Below are positions 50,300-58,098 of a stretch of DNA of 64,000 bases, in pieces; positions within the stretch are counted from its first letter, which is position 1; every line of letters begins with the position of its first letter. The translations under genes and the position numbers were made by a program. The notes beneath the pieces are model-generated. The model saw nothing but the letters and a program-made list of their open reading frames with translations, was not told where the DNA came from and searched no databases. Source of the stretch: Paenibacillus sinopodophylli (GTDB taxonomy: Bacteria; Bacillota; Bacilli; Paenibacillales; Paenibacillaceae); contig NZ_VDBO01000005.1 in the NCBI RefSeq assembly GCF_005930355.1, positions 243,605 to 307,604 of the forward strand. Direction: 5' to 3'.

Positions 50300-50399
50300 A
50301 AATATAAGAAATTATAAGTTTGTTAGCTTATAAAGGGCTTATATTTCACCGTCAAAGCTACTTCAGCGTCTTAAAGGACGCAGAAGGCGTTTTTGCTTG
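50300..50399 (+). repeat. Type B hairpin repeat, copy B1
   Basis: A 100-bp element differing at five positions from the copy at 56296-56395. It holds a long hairpin (AAATATAAG / CTTATATTT outside, TTATAAG / CTTATAA inside), then GCGTC / GACGC and a T-rich tail (GGCGTTTTTGC). It ends 27 bases before the aminotransferase start. Confidence 0.8.
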
Positions 50400-50425
50400 G
50401 GCAACCTAAATTAGGAGGAACTAAC

Positions 50426-51613
50426 ATGAAATCATGGTCTATGAGTGAGATGATCTCGCCAATCGTAAAGCAAATTCCGCCTTCGGGCATCCGAAAGTTT
50501 TTCAGCTTGGCCGAAGGGAATAAGGAGATCATCTCGCTCGGAGTTGGAGAGCCTGATTTCGTTACTCCTGAGCATGTGAGGGCAGCGTGCGTTCGTGCAC
50601 TTGAGCTGGGTAAAACCTCCTATACGCCTAATGCAGGCTTGCTTGAATTGCGAGAAGAGATTGGAAGTTATCTGCATAATAGCTTTCAAATTAAGTATGA
50701 GCCTGCGAATGAAATCCTTGTGACTGTCGGCGGCAGTGAGGCAATCGATCTTGCGCTTCGAACGCTAATTGGGCCTGGGGATGAAATTCTCGTTCCAGTT
50801 CCAAGTTATATCGCGTACTCACCCATTGCGCAATTGAACGGCGGGAAGGTTGTCGAGGTGGAGACGTATGCGAAAGACGATTTCAAACTGACGGCTGATG
50901 CGCTGAAGGCATCGCTTAGTCCGCGTTCCAAGGTGTTAATTATTAATTACCCTAATAATCCAACTGGTGGAATTATGAAGTATGAGGATTGGCTGCCGAT
51001 TGCTAAGCTAGTGGAGGAGAACAATTTAATCGTGATCTCTGATGAGATTTATGCAGAACTTACGTACGGAGAGAAGCATGTTAGCTTCGCTTCACTGCCC
51101 GGCATGATGGACCGGACGCTGCTTATTAGCGGATTTTCGAAGGCATTTGCGATGACAGGCTGGAGGATCGGTTACGCTTGCGGCCACCCGGAGCTGATTG
51201 CTGCCATGCTCAAAATTCACCAATACACGGTAATGTGTGCGCCGATCCTTGGTCAGATCGCTGCAATCACGTCCCTTCGAGATGGGTTGGAGGAGAAGGA
51301 TATGATGGTCGAGGCCTATGCACAGCGCAGGCGTATGTTTGTTAAAGGCTTGAGGGAAATTGGACTTCCTTGTCATGAGCCGAGAGGAGCCTTCTATGCG
51401 TTCCCGTCCATTGCGCATACCGGGCTGAGCTCAGATGCATTCGCACAGAAGCTGATAGCTGAAGCAGGTGTTGCCACGGTTCCTGGGCATGTATTTGGTT
51501 TAGGAGGAGAAGGCTTCCTTCGCTGCTCCTATGCCTCTTCCGTATCCAGGCTTACGGAAGCGCTGGAGCGAATGGATCGCTGCTTGAGAGCTTCCGGTTT
51601 GCTAGGTGGGTAA
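50426..51613 (+). CDS. PLP-dependent aminotransferase, class I/II
   Basis: A 395-residue cytoplasmic enzyme; ATG 50426 follows AGGAGGAACTAAC. Visible motifs: G-V-G-E-P-D-F near 39, Y-P-N-N-P-T-G-G near 175, S-D-E-I-Y near 205, and the PLP-binding Lys239 in S-G-F-S-K-A-F-A-M-T-G-W-R-I-G-Y. It belongs to the aspartate/alanine/aromatic aminotransferase fold type I, close to B. subtilis PatA by its overall layout. The T-box upstream, if alanine-specific, points to alanine synthesis from pyruvate (AlaT-like). Exact amino donor unproven. Confidence 0.9.
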   Translation: MKSWSMSEMISPIVKQIPPSGIRKFFSLAEGNKEIISLGVGEPDFVTPEHVRAACVRALELGKTSYTPNAGLLELREEIGSYLHNSFQIKYEPANEILVTVGGSEAIDLALRTLIGPGDEILVPVPSYIAYSPIAQLNGGKVVEVETYAKDDFKLTADALKASLSPRSKVLIINYPNNPTGGIMKYEDWLPIAKLVEENNLIVISDEIYAELTYGEKHVSFASLPGMMDRTLLISGFSKAFAMTGWRIGYACGHPELIAAMLKIHQYTVMCAPILGQIAAITSLRDGLEEKDMMVEAYAQRRRMFVKGLREIGLPCHEPRGAFYAFPSIAHTGLSSDAFAQKLIAEAGVATVPGHVFGLGGEGFLRCSYASSVSRLTEALERMDRCLRASGLLGG

Positions 51614-51633
51614 GCAAGAGGGAACGGCGGTAA

Positions 51634-52761
51634 TTATTTTGTGAAAACAATCGTACGAGAGGAGGCGGAAGCGGCGGCGAATGCAAGCAGCTTCGCTCCT
51701 TCTGCGGTCAGTGCCTCGCGCTCCGCAGGGGAGAGCTTCTCGAACGGGTGAATATGAAGGCTTGCCGATTCGTTCGTCTGCTCTATTCGCCAAGTGCCGC
51801 ATACGAAGCCATCAATTAGAATGGTGGAACGAATAATGCCATTCACAGTGAAAACGAGCGGTTTATGGCACTCGTTGATAATGCGGCTGCGGTTGTCGTA
51901 GGAGAGAAGCATATTGTCAAATTCAGAAAGAAATCGTGGCGGTGCTTCCGTATCTTCCTTCGGTAAAGGGGCGTTCGGCAGGTCGAACAGCTCGTTTCCT
52001 TGCTCATCCGTGTAAGTACTCAGCTTAGGACGCAGCGCCTCAACCGTTTCACGCAGTTTACTGAGACCAGACCATCTCTGCATATCCTTGATGCTTGCGG
52101 GACCAAAGGCTCCGAGGTATCGCAGCAGCATGGATTCAAGGGAAGGTGGCTGAGCAAGCGACTTGCCCAGCCAGCTCTCTGCAGAAGTATGAGCAGCTTG
52201 ACCGCTGGAGCCCCAAATTCCGCGCGGGGGGACTTGTACGAGCGGGACAAGCGTTCGGACGACTGCGCTGAGAACGGATGGAGCCAGATCGGGCCACTTT
52301 TCTGCTAGCAGCTTGCCAAGCTCATTGAAGGTGATCGGGTCTTCTTCTACTAAACGGCATCCTTCATGGGCAATGGGTGCAAGCTCGATTCCGTGTAACG
52401 CTTTTCTGTACGTGCTTTGCAGGCTCTTCTCCAAGACAGGTTGAACAACAGGCCGCAGCCCCATACCATCCTTCGCACTAACCAGATGGATTGTGGAACG
52501 CATAAGCGCAATACGTACAACTTCTCGGTTTATGAATAAGCTAGACAATTCCTCGTGTTGGAAGTTCTCAAGGCGAGTCCAAAGGGCAAAGTATGGGGGA
52601 GTAGGAGCTTGCGCCTGAATGCCTACCAACTGTTCGATCGCTTCAAGCGCAGTTACATTGGAACGCTCAAGCAGCATCTGTCTATGTAGTAATGCTCGGT
52701 TTAGCTGCTTTGTGCTAAGCAGGGGAGCAGAAGTATTGCTTGATCGTAAGGATAGGGACAT
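51634..52761 (-). CDS. Winged-helix AlkZ-like DNA glycosylase family protein (HTH_42)
   Basis: A 375-residue protein. Residues 15-60 have L-S-T-K-Q-L-N-R-A-L-L-H-R-Q and the G-I-Q-A-Q-A-P motif; in the AlkZ/YcaQ family the Q-x-D/Q motif is catalytic and unhooks bulky or crosslinked bases. Then M-R-S-T-I-H-L-V-S-A-K-D near 88, R-Y-L-G-A-F-G-P-A-S-I-K-D-M-Q-R-W-S-G and F-L-S-E-F-D-N-M-L-L-S-Y-D-N-R-S-R-I follow. These are HTH_42 signatures. It is convergent with the aminotransferase gene and is upstream (same strand) of no other gene. Function in DNA repair is from family knowledge; the Paenibacillus members are not characterised here. Confidence 0.85.
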   Translation of the reverse strand: MSLSLRSSNTSAPLLSTKQLNRALLHRQMLLERSNVTALEAIEQLVGIQAQAPTPPYFALWTRLENFQHEELSSLFINREVVRIALMRSTIHLVSAKDGMGLRPVVQPVLEKSLQSTYRKALHGIELAPIAHEGCRLVEEDPITFNELGKLLAEKWPDLAPSVLSAVVRTLVPLVQVPPRGIWGSSGQAAHTSAESWLGKSLAQPPSLESMLLRYLGAFGPASIKDMQRWSGLSKLRETVEALRPKLSTYTDEQGNELFDLPNAPLPKEDTEAPPRFLSEFDNMLLSYDNRSRIINECHKPLVFTVNGIIRSTILIDGFVCGTWRIEQTNESASLHIHPFEKLSPAEREALTAEGAKLLAFAAASASSRTIVFTK

Positions 52762-53214
52762 CGTTCAAGGCCTCCTTCATAGGACTCAGGTTAAAGATAA
52801 GCATAGTTGAAACTTAACTTAGCAACTCTGGCAGTAGGATGTCAAGGTTAGCATCCCTAACCGCCTCGAATTGTCGATCGTTGCGAGTTTAGCCGGCTTT
52901 TGGAGCCTTGCGAATTTCTGCATTCCACCTCGTCCTCTGTGGAGCCTTGCGGATCCCTCATTTAACTAACCAACCCCTGCCTATGTTGCACTTATTGCAA
53001 TGGAAACCTCATATAGCCGGCAAGTTGTGAGTCTATATTGCAGAAACTGCAGCAGAATCCTCCTCGTGGGTGAGAACCTAGCTGTGACAGCCAGGTTCTG
53101 TTGTAGAAACTGCAACGTAGCAAGAGAGTGGCTACTTAAACGACGATTAGAGTGTATAAACTGCAACGTAGGCTGGTGGGTACGATGAGTCAGCAAGGTT
53201 TCCTGGATAGCAAT
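52762..53214. repeat. Non-coding region with an array of short degenerate repeats
   Basis: No gene was found. From 52898 to 52960 GGAGCCTTGCGAAT / GGAGCCTTGCGGAT occurs twice, 39 bases apart. From 52985 a set of TGCA-bearing units follows: TTGCACTTATTGCAATGGAA (52985), TTGCAGAAACTGCAGCA (53038), TTGTAGAAACTGCAACGTA (53101) and GTGTATAAACTGCAACGTA (53152). Similar units are at 63897-63964. Confidence 0.65.
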
Positions 53215-53886
53215 CTAGTGAATTAATTGTTGTAACGAGTCTTCGGTAAGCTCGTAAAAACGCACATCCTTGCCATTGATGACAGGACGCAGTAGCTTTT
53301 TCTCCACTAGCGTACGAAGTCTATGACGAGCAGTGCGGAAATTTAGTTTGAAATGGTTTTGAACATCTTTGGGACGTATTTTTCGTCCGAGTGACCAAGC
53401 TAAATGCAGCACCTCACGTTCTTTAAAATTAGTTTGTGAGTGTACTTCGCCGCGAATAAGATGAGGGGCAAGCGACAGCTGGAGCAGCATGCGGCAAATT
53501 TCAGGGCGGTTTTTTACGTCATCGAATGTAAAATGAAACATTTTCCATCCCATTCCAGTCAGGAAGTTGTCGCGGTTTACCGCGTAGCTATGCTTCTCTC
53601 TATCCATATCCTTAATATGGCTTTGAAAACCGTCACATTCTATTCTGAAGCGTCCGAATTCGGGGAGAAAAGCAAAATCGAGAAACTGAGATTTTCGATT
53701 CCAATCATAAATCTCGTATTCGGGATGGAGATTGTGGAAATTTCTAAAAAGCGGCCACCATACGTTCTGAAGCAGTAGCTTCTCAGCAAAGCCATGTCCT
53801 CTTACTAGCCTTCCTTTGCGTTCTCCAAATCGCCGTTGTTCATGAAGCTCCAAAAATACCGTATAGGATTGCTCAAAGCTGCTCAT
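53215..53886 (-). CDS. PD-(D/E)XK-like nuclease domain with C-terminal winged helix
   Basis: A 223-residue protein; ATG 53886 is chosen for the TTAGGAGG site nine bases upstream. Residues about 60-140 look like the DUF559/Vsr-type endonuclease fold: F-L-D-F-A-F-L-P, then R-I-E-C-D-G-F-Q-S-H, then R-D-N-F-L-T-G-M-G-W-K-M-F-H-F-T-F-D-D-V, giving an Asp, Glu and downstream polar residues in the usual order. The C-terminal 70 residues form a helix-turn-helix/winged domain (I-R-P-K-D-V-Q-N-H-F-K-L-N-F-R-T-A-R-H-R-L-R-T-L-V-E-K-K). The combination could be a defence nuclease or regulator. It lies 450 bases from the AlkZ-like gene, and is downstream of the manganese catalase gene with a terminator between. 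Confidence 0.7.
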   Translation of the reverse strand: MSSFEQSYTVFLELHEQRRFGERKGRLVRGHGFAEKLLLQNVWWPLFRNFHNLHPEYEIYDWNRKSQFLDFAFLPEFGRFRIECDGFQSHIKDMDREKHSYAVNRDNFLTGMGWKMFHFTFDDVKNRPEICRMLLQLSLAPHLIRGEVHSQTNFKEREVLHLAWSLGRKIRPKDVQNHFKLNFRTARHRLRTLVEKKLLRPVINGKDVRFYELTEDSLQQLIH

Positions 53887-53907
53887 TTCAACAAACCTCC
53901 TAACAAA

Positions 53908-53952
53908 ATAAAAAAACGCCCTTAAGCCATGAATAGGCATAAGGACGTTCTT
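53908..53952 (-). terminator. Terminator between manganese catalase and PD-(D/E)XK genes
   Basis: On the minus strand AACGTCCTTATGCC / GGCTTAAGGGCGTT (imperfect) is followed by seven T. It ends the catalase transcript or attenuates the next gene. Confidence 0.75.
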
Positions 53953-54079
53953 CGTCTGCTGCAAGTATATCACTCAACCGGACAGAGACCAAGAGACTTC
54001 AGCTTCAAATGATGTGAGAACATTAGTCTGTAACAGCTATGAGAACATGACATTACAGTACGTGGCAGTAAAATCGCAT

Positions 54080-54982
54080 TTACTCTTTTATATTCCCAGC
54101 CAGCTTCAGCCGCTGAGCGATCGCTTTGAATTCTTCCTCCGATATACCTGGTGCAAACTCCTCTTCCGCGGCTGGAGCTTCAGGTATCGGGAAACCTTTG
54201 GGCGTGCCTTTCAGTACTTCCAGCGGTAAATCATCCTCGGGATGCGTGCCTTTCCAAATTTGGTCAATCGAGTTGAAGTCATTGTCGCTGTACGTATACA
54301 GCTTCGTATGGACACCTTTCTCTTCATATTTTCTCGCTTCATTAAACGCTTTGTTGCTTAAAGAAGGAATGGGTACTAATTTGGTAACATTAACGCCAGT
54401 GGCGATTTCCAGCGCCTTAGCATAGGCAACGACATGCACGCCGCCGCGAACGAGCAGATAGCCGACAACAGCTCTTGCCGCTGGATGGTCGGTCATTTCG
54501 TAAACCTTCATCTTGTGAGTTCTCGCGCCGCATTCGAGGAAGAAGTTATGGAGCAGATCCTCGACGAGGTTGCCGCTGTTGAATACATGGGCTCCCGTCC
54601 AAGGATTGCCCATGGAATCGAAGGGCATAGCACCTTGAGCACCAGAGAGGAAATGGTAGGATAAACGCGCGTCCTGCACAGAACCCAGTGGTGTCTGCTC
54701 TGGTTCTTTATAGGCAGTAGAGCCTCTTAGGCATTTGTTGATGGCATGCGATACAAGCTCGACATGTCCAAGCTCCTCCGCCGTAATGCTCATAACCAAG
54801 TCGTAAAAGGGCTTTAGCTTTTCTTTGGAACGAAAGTTAAAGGATTGATAGAGATAATTGTTTAACGTCGACATTTCGCCAAACTTCCCGCCCAACAATT
54901 CTTGCACGGCAGCAGCGGCGTTAGGACTCGGTTTTTCAACATTCGGAATTTCAATCAAGATCTCATCCATACGCTTAAACAT
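54080..54982 (-). CDS. Manganese catalase
   Basis: A 300-residue di-manganese catalase. Predicted ligands: Glu36 (F-G-E-M-S-T-L-N-N-Y-L), Glu70 and His73 (A-E-E-L-G-H-V-E), Glu150 (F-F-L-E-C-G-A-R-T-H) and His183 (R-G-G-V-H-V-V-A-Y). Spacing matches the L. plantarum enzyme (E35, E66, H69, E148, H181) closely. It removes hydrogen peroxide without haem. In spore formers related proteins (CotJC, YdbD) are spore or vegetative catalases. The acidic P-A-A-E-E-E-F-A-P tail is typical. Monocistronic. Confidence 0.95.
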   Translation of the reverse strand: MFKRMDEILIEIPNVEKPSPNAAAAVQELLGGKFGEMSTLNNYLYQSFNFRSKEKLKPFYDLVMSITAEELGHVELVSHAINKCLRGSTAYKEPEQTPLGSVQDARLSYHFLSGAQGAMPFDSMGNPWTGAHVFNSGNLVEDLLHNFFLECGARTHKMKVYEMTDHPAARAVVGYLLVRGGVHVVAYAKALEIATGVNVTKLVPIPSLSNKAFNEARKYEEKGVHTKLYTYSDNDFNSIDQIWKGTHPEDDLPLEVLKGTPKGFPIPEAPAAEEEFAPGISEEEFKAIAQRLKLAGNIKE

Positions 54983-55167
54983 GCAGGTATCATCCTCCTA
55001 ATTTTTAGCTAGTATGACCTCGACTCACAATACTCATCCACGAATGTTCATTTAAGCTCAAACATGCAAATGGGATACAAGAGGATGAAAACGTTTCAAT
55101 TAGCCGCTTGTTTATGTTATTTTTAAAGGAATAACTTCATTTTTATAAGATAAAGGAGAGATAAGAA

Positions 55168-55479
55168 ATGTCATTACAAACGAAAGAATGGATTCTGCAC
55201 TCGGTTATTTTTACATTAAAGCATGAGCAGGGCTCTGAGGCTGAGATTCAATTTTTGGCTGATGGAGAGCGGATTTTAACATCGATTCCTACTGTAACAA
55301 ACTTCCAGGTGTACAAGCAGGTAAGCGCGAAAAATGACTATCGCCACGGTTTTTCCATGGAGTTCGCGAATCAAGTTGATTACGATGCGTACAATGAGCA
55401 TCCGCTGCATGTACAATTCGTGAATGAACGCTGGGTTGTCGAAGTAGAAAAATTTCTAGAGATTGATTACGCCAAGTAG
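55168..55479 (+). CDS. Dabb (stress-response A/B barrel) protein
   Basis: A 103-residue cytoplasmic protein. L-H-S-V-I-F-T-L-K-H near the start and F-S-M-E-F-A-N-Q-V-D-Y-D-A-Y-N-E-H-P-L-H-V-Q-F-V near the end are the Dabb ferredoxin-like fold signature. AAAGGAGAGAT lies before ATG. Members of this family act as dimeric binding proteins or enzymes in many pathways; here it is next to the KDPG aldolase gene, separated by an operator-like region, and its role is unknown. Confidence 0.88.
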   Translation: MSLQTKEWILHSVIFTLKHEQGSEAEIQFLADGERILTSIPTVTNFQVYKQVSAKNDYRHGFSMEFANQVDYDAYNEHPLHVQFVNERWVVEVEKFLEIDYAK

Positions 55480-55493
55480 CATAAAGATTGAAG

Positions 55494-55548
55494 ATTTGTT
55501 CGAAACGACATATAATGAACGTTATAGACAACACATTTTCGAACAAAT
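55494..55548. promoter_or_regulatory. Operator/promoter upstream of the KDPG aldolase gene
   Basis: A perfect 12-bp inverted repeat, ATTTGTTCGAAA (55494-55505) and TTTCGAACAAAT (55537-55548), brackets TATAAT (55511-55516). Half-site centres are 43 bp apart, about four helical turns. A third GAAC half-site follows at 55551. This fits a regulator that loops or binds as tandem dimers; its identity is unknown. Confidence 0.6.
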
Positions 55549-55577
55549 ACGAACATAATAGGAAGAGGGATTTGCGA

Positions 55578-56246
55578 ATGAAAAAGCTTAAAGTGCTGCA
55601 GCAGCTGACGGAGGCTGGCGTTGTCGCTGTACTGCGCGCCGACTCGCCAGAGGAAGTTGTGGAAATGTCGCGCCGCGCGATCAAGGGCGGTATTAAAGCG
55701 ATAGAGATCACGATGACTGTACCCTTTGCACTTCGCGCAATCGAGCAATTATCGAAGGAATTTTCAAGCGATGTATCACCGGATGCGGATAATTTCGCTA
55801 TTATTGGCGTAGGTACTGTGCTTGACCCAGAAACGGCTCGTGCTGCTATTCTAGCTGGAGCTGAATATGTCGTCTCACCTGCACTGAACCCAGATACGAT
55901 AAAGCTATGCAATCGATATGCGATTCCTATTCTTCCTGGCACAATGACGATTCATGAAATTCAAACAGCACTTGAGCTTGGTGTTGATATTGTGAAGCTG
56001 TTCCCAGGCAACCTGTACTCTCCGAATGTCATTCCTTCTATTAAAGGGCCGCTGCCTCAAGCGAACGTTATGCCGACAGGCGGCGTATCACTTGATAATC
56101 TGAAGGATTGGATCAAGGCTGGTGCAGTTGCGGTTGGCATTGGTTCCGATCTAACGAAGGATGCGGTGAAAACAGGCGATTTCTCACTTATTGAGAAGAA
56201 GGCTGCTGCTTATATTGCGGCATATCGCGAAGCAAAAGGCAATTAA
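55578..56246 (+). CDS. 2-keto-3-deoxy-6-phosphogluconate aldolase / 4-hydroxy-2-oxoglutarate aldolase
   Basis: A 222-residue TIM-barrel aldolase; ATG 55578 follows GGAAGAGGGA. Motifs: V-V-A-V-L-R-A near the start, I-E-I-T-M-T-V-P (catalytic Glu), G-V-G-T-V-L-D, P-A-L-N-P-D-T-I, and V-K-L-F-P-G with the Schiff-base Lys. It splits KDPG (or 4-hydroxy-2-oxoglutarate) into pyruvate and a second carbonyl compound. The enzyme is usual in Entner-Doudoroff, uronate and proline/hydroxyproline breakdown, but no kinase gene is adjacent. The upstream dyad implies substrate-induced control. Confidence 0.92.
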   Translation: MKKLKVLQQLTEAGVVAVLRADSPEEVVEMSRRAIKGGIKAIEITMTVPFALRAIEQLSKEFSSDVSPDADNFAIIGVGTVLDPETARAAILAGAEYVVSPALNPDTIKLCNRYAIPILPGTMTIHEIQTALELGVDIVKLFPGNLYSPNVIPSIKGPLPQANVMPTGGVSLDNLKDWIKAGAVAVGIGSDLTKDAVKTGDFSLIEKKAAAYIAAYREAKGN

Positions 56247-56249
56247 TTT

Positions 56250-56294
56250 TATACCCTGATGGAGTAAGCTTGTGCTCTATCGGGGTATTTTTTC
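56250..56294 (+). terminator. Intrinsic terminator after the KDPG aldolase gene
   Basis: ATACCCTGATGGAG / CTCTATCGGGGTAT pairs with G-U pairs, followed by TTTTTT. Confidence 0.85.
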
Positions 56295-56295
56295 A

Positions 56296-56395
56296 AAATA
56301 TAAGAATTTATAAGTTTGTTCGCTTATAAAGGGTTTATATTTCACCGTCAAAGCTGCTTCAGCGTCTTAAAGGACGCCGAAGGCGTTTTTGCTTG
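56296..56395 (+). repeat. Type B hairpin repeat, copy B2
   Basis: A 100-bp element differing at five positions from the copy at 50300-50399. It sits between the terminator of the aldolase gene and the histidine kinase gene. Confidence 0.8.
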
Positions 56396-56563
56396 AGCCG
56401 AGCTGTATCTATCGAAGTAGAGGAGAAGGGCGGAACGCTTCAGAGGAAAATCGAATTGCGTGGTGAAAAGGCTTGGACAACGCTCTTCCTGAGGTTTATG
56501 CTTGACAGTAGCCGGAGCCCTGCGCTTCAGAGGCATAAACATATTCAAGATGGGATGGGTAGT

Positions 56564-57796
56564 ATGAGATCGTCTATGATTGAGGACATGCTTACAATCG
56601 TCTCGCGCAACATCTATGATTCGGCAACACAAGTGATGAGCACGGCGAGTGCGATGATACCGGCAAATACGTTTTGTATTGCGATAAACGATAGGCTTAC
56701 GACTACGGTTTTAAGATCATTTAACCGTGCTAATCATATTCTAGACGAAGGTTTGGTTGTGGATAACGAAGATTCCTATTGCCATCTCGTTATTGAGAAG
56801 TCCAAAGGCCCACTCGTTATTGGAGACAACCTCACGCATCCCCTTACTCGGGAGATGGATGCAACCAAGCTGGTGGGTGGCTGTTCCTTCATGGGGGTTC
56901 CGATTGTAAAAAGGAAAGGAGAGGTCTATGGCTCGTTGTGCGCATTTGATCATGAATTTTATGCTTACAACGAAAAAGAAGTTGCATTTATGTCTTCTTT
57001 GGCCGCATTTTTTGCGAATGTACTGGAATTAGAGGATGCGGCAAATGCCTTAAAGGATGCCCATCAGACAATTTACAGCTTAGCAGAGGAGAAGTCCAAT
57101 TTGCTGGCGGTCATGAGTCATGAGATTCGCACGCCGCTTAACGGTATTATCGGGATGATTGATTTGCTTCAATCGACGGAACCGTCAGAGGAGCAGCTGC
57201 GATATATCGAAATTGCGAAAACAAGCGGTGATTCGCTGCTCGCTATTCTGAACGATATCCTCTCGTATGCCAAGCTGGAATCGGAGGCTAAGGATTTAAG
57301 CTTTCATTCGATTCAATTGGAAGCTTGCATAAAGCAGGTCCATGATCTGATGTTTCAGAATGCTGCCAGTAAAGGTATTAAGCTGCACATGGACATCGAT
57401 TCTTCCGTGCCTGATACTTTATTCGTGGACGTGACCAAGCTGCATCAGATTATTATTAATTTGGTTAGCAATGCAATTAAGTTTACCGATTCCGGCAGTG
57501 TAACGATAATGGCTGATACGATTATGGAGCCGGCAGACAGCCCTCGATTGCTGCTTAAAGTGAGAGATACAGGAAGCGGAATAGATAGCAAGAAGCTGGA
57601 TCAGCTGTTTCAGCCTTTCAGCCAGCTGCATGCGCCCAGCCGATCAGAGCAATATGGCGGCACGGGACTGGGACTTTCGATTTGCAAAAAGCTGGCTGAG
57701 CAACTGGGGGGCAACGTCTGGCTCGTGGAATCAAGTGAAAGCGGTTCATGCTTTGCGCTTAATCTGCCTTTGTTCGTATCAGCTCCACTTGAGTAG
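56564..57796 (+). CDS. GAF-domain hybrid-type sensor histidine kinase
   Basis: A 410-residue cytoplasmic kinase. ATG 56564 is chosen because the GAF domain starts right after it; in-frame sequence back to 56393 begins inside the B2 repeat and has no ribosome site of its own. A weak GGGATGGG precedes ATG 56564. GAF domain about 10-165 (I-P-A-N-T-F-C-I-A-I-N-D, G-V-P-I-V-K-R-K-G-E-V-Y-G-S-L-C-A), HisKA with the phosphorylated His in M-S-H-E-I-R-T-P-L-N-G-I near 190, and HATPase_c with N-L-V-S-N-A-I-K-F, D-T-G-S-G-I and G-G-T-G-L-G-L-S-I. No response regulator is in the window near it. The ligand of the GAF domain is unknown. Confidence 0.85.
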   Translation: MRSSMIEDMLTIVSRNIYDSATQVMSTASAMIPANTFCIAINDRLTTTVLRSFNRANHILDEGLVVDNEDSYCHLVIEKSKGPLVIGDNLTHPLTREMDATKLVGGCSFMGVPIVKRKGEVYGSLCAFDHEFYAYNEKEVAFMSSLAAFFANVLELEDAANALKDAHQTIYSLAEEKSNLLAVMSHEIRTPLNGIIGMIDLLQSTEPSEEQLRYIEIAKTSGDSLLAILNDILSYAKLESEAKDLSFHSIQLEACIKQVHDLMFQNAASKGIKLHMDIDSSVPDTLFVDVTKLHQIIINLVSNAIKFTDSGSVTIMADTIMEPADSPRLLLKVRDTGSGIDSKKLDQLFQPFSQLHAPSRSEQYGGTGLGLSICKKLAEQLGGNVWLVESSESGSCFALNLPLFVSAPLE

Positions 57797-58098
57797 GTTT
57801 TCTTTTTAAGCAAGAAAGATGTTTCTACTGAAGGTTCTCATTAGTATATATCATGTTCATTCCTCTTTGTTTCGCGGATAAAAGTTATATTCATAAAGTG
57901 GGAAAAATCTTGTTTGTCTTACAGCATAATAGAAATCGTTTTCAAATGATAAGGGTGAAAGGTTGCGACAGCTGGGTTGTGCACAATTTCTTCTTATCTA
58001 AAATACGCTGGATTGCTTGATTCTGAGTCAGAATAGCGTTATAACAGAAACAGGGTCATGAAGAGTCAAATCAATTGATTAAAGGAGTCGTTCAATTA
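57797..58098. other. 302-bp gap before fumC with a cre-like site
   Basis: No gene was found. AGAAATCGTTTTCA (57931-57944) agrees with the cre consensus TGWAANCGNTNWCA at all but the first base, suggesting catabolite control of fumarase by CcpA. No clear sigma-A promoter was located. Confidence 0.5.

Noticed and set aside
52985..53175. Possible CRISPR array
   Set aside because: The repeats are short (about 14-19 bp), degenerate, with uneven spacing and no cas gene nearby.
55494..55560. LexA (SOS) box near CGAACAAATACGAAC
   Set aside because: The half-sites CGAAC are in direct, not inverted, order at the needed spacing, so it does not match CGAAC-N4-GTTCG; the larger 12-bp inverted repeat explains the sequence better.
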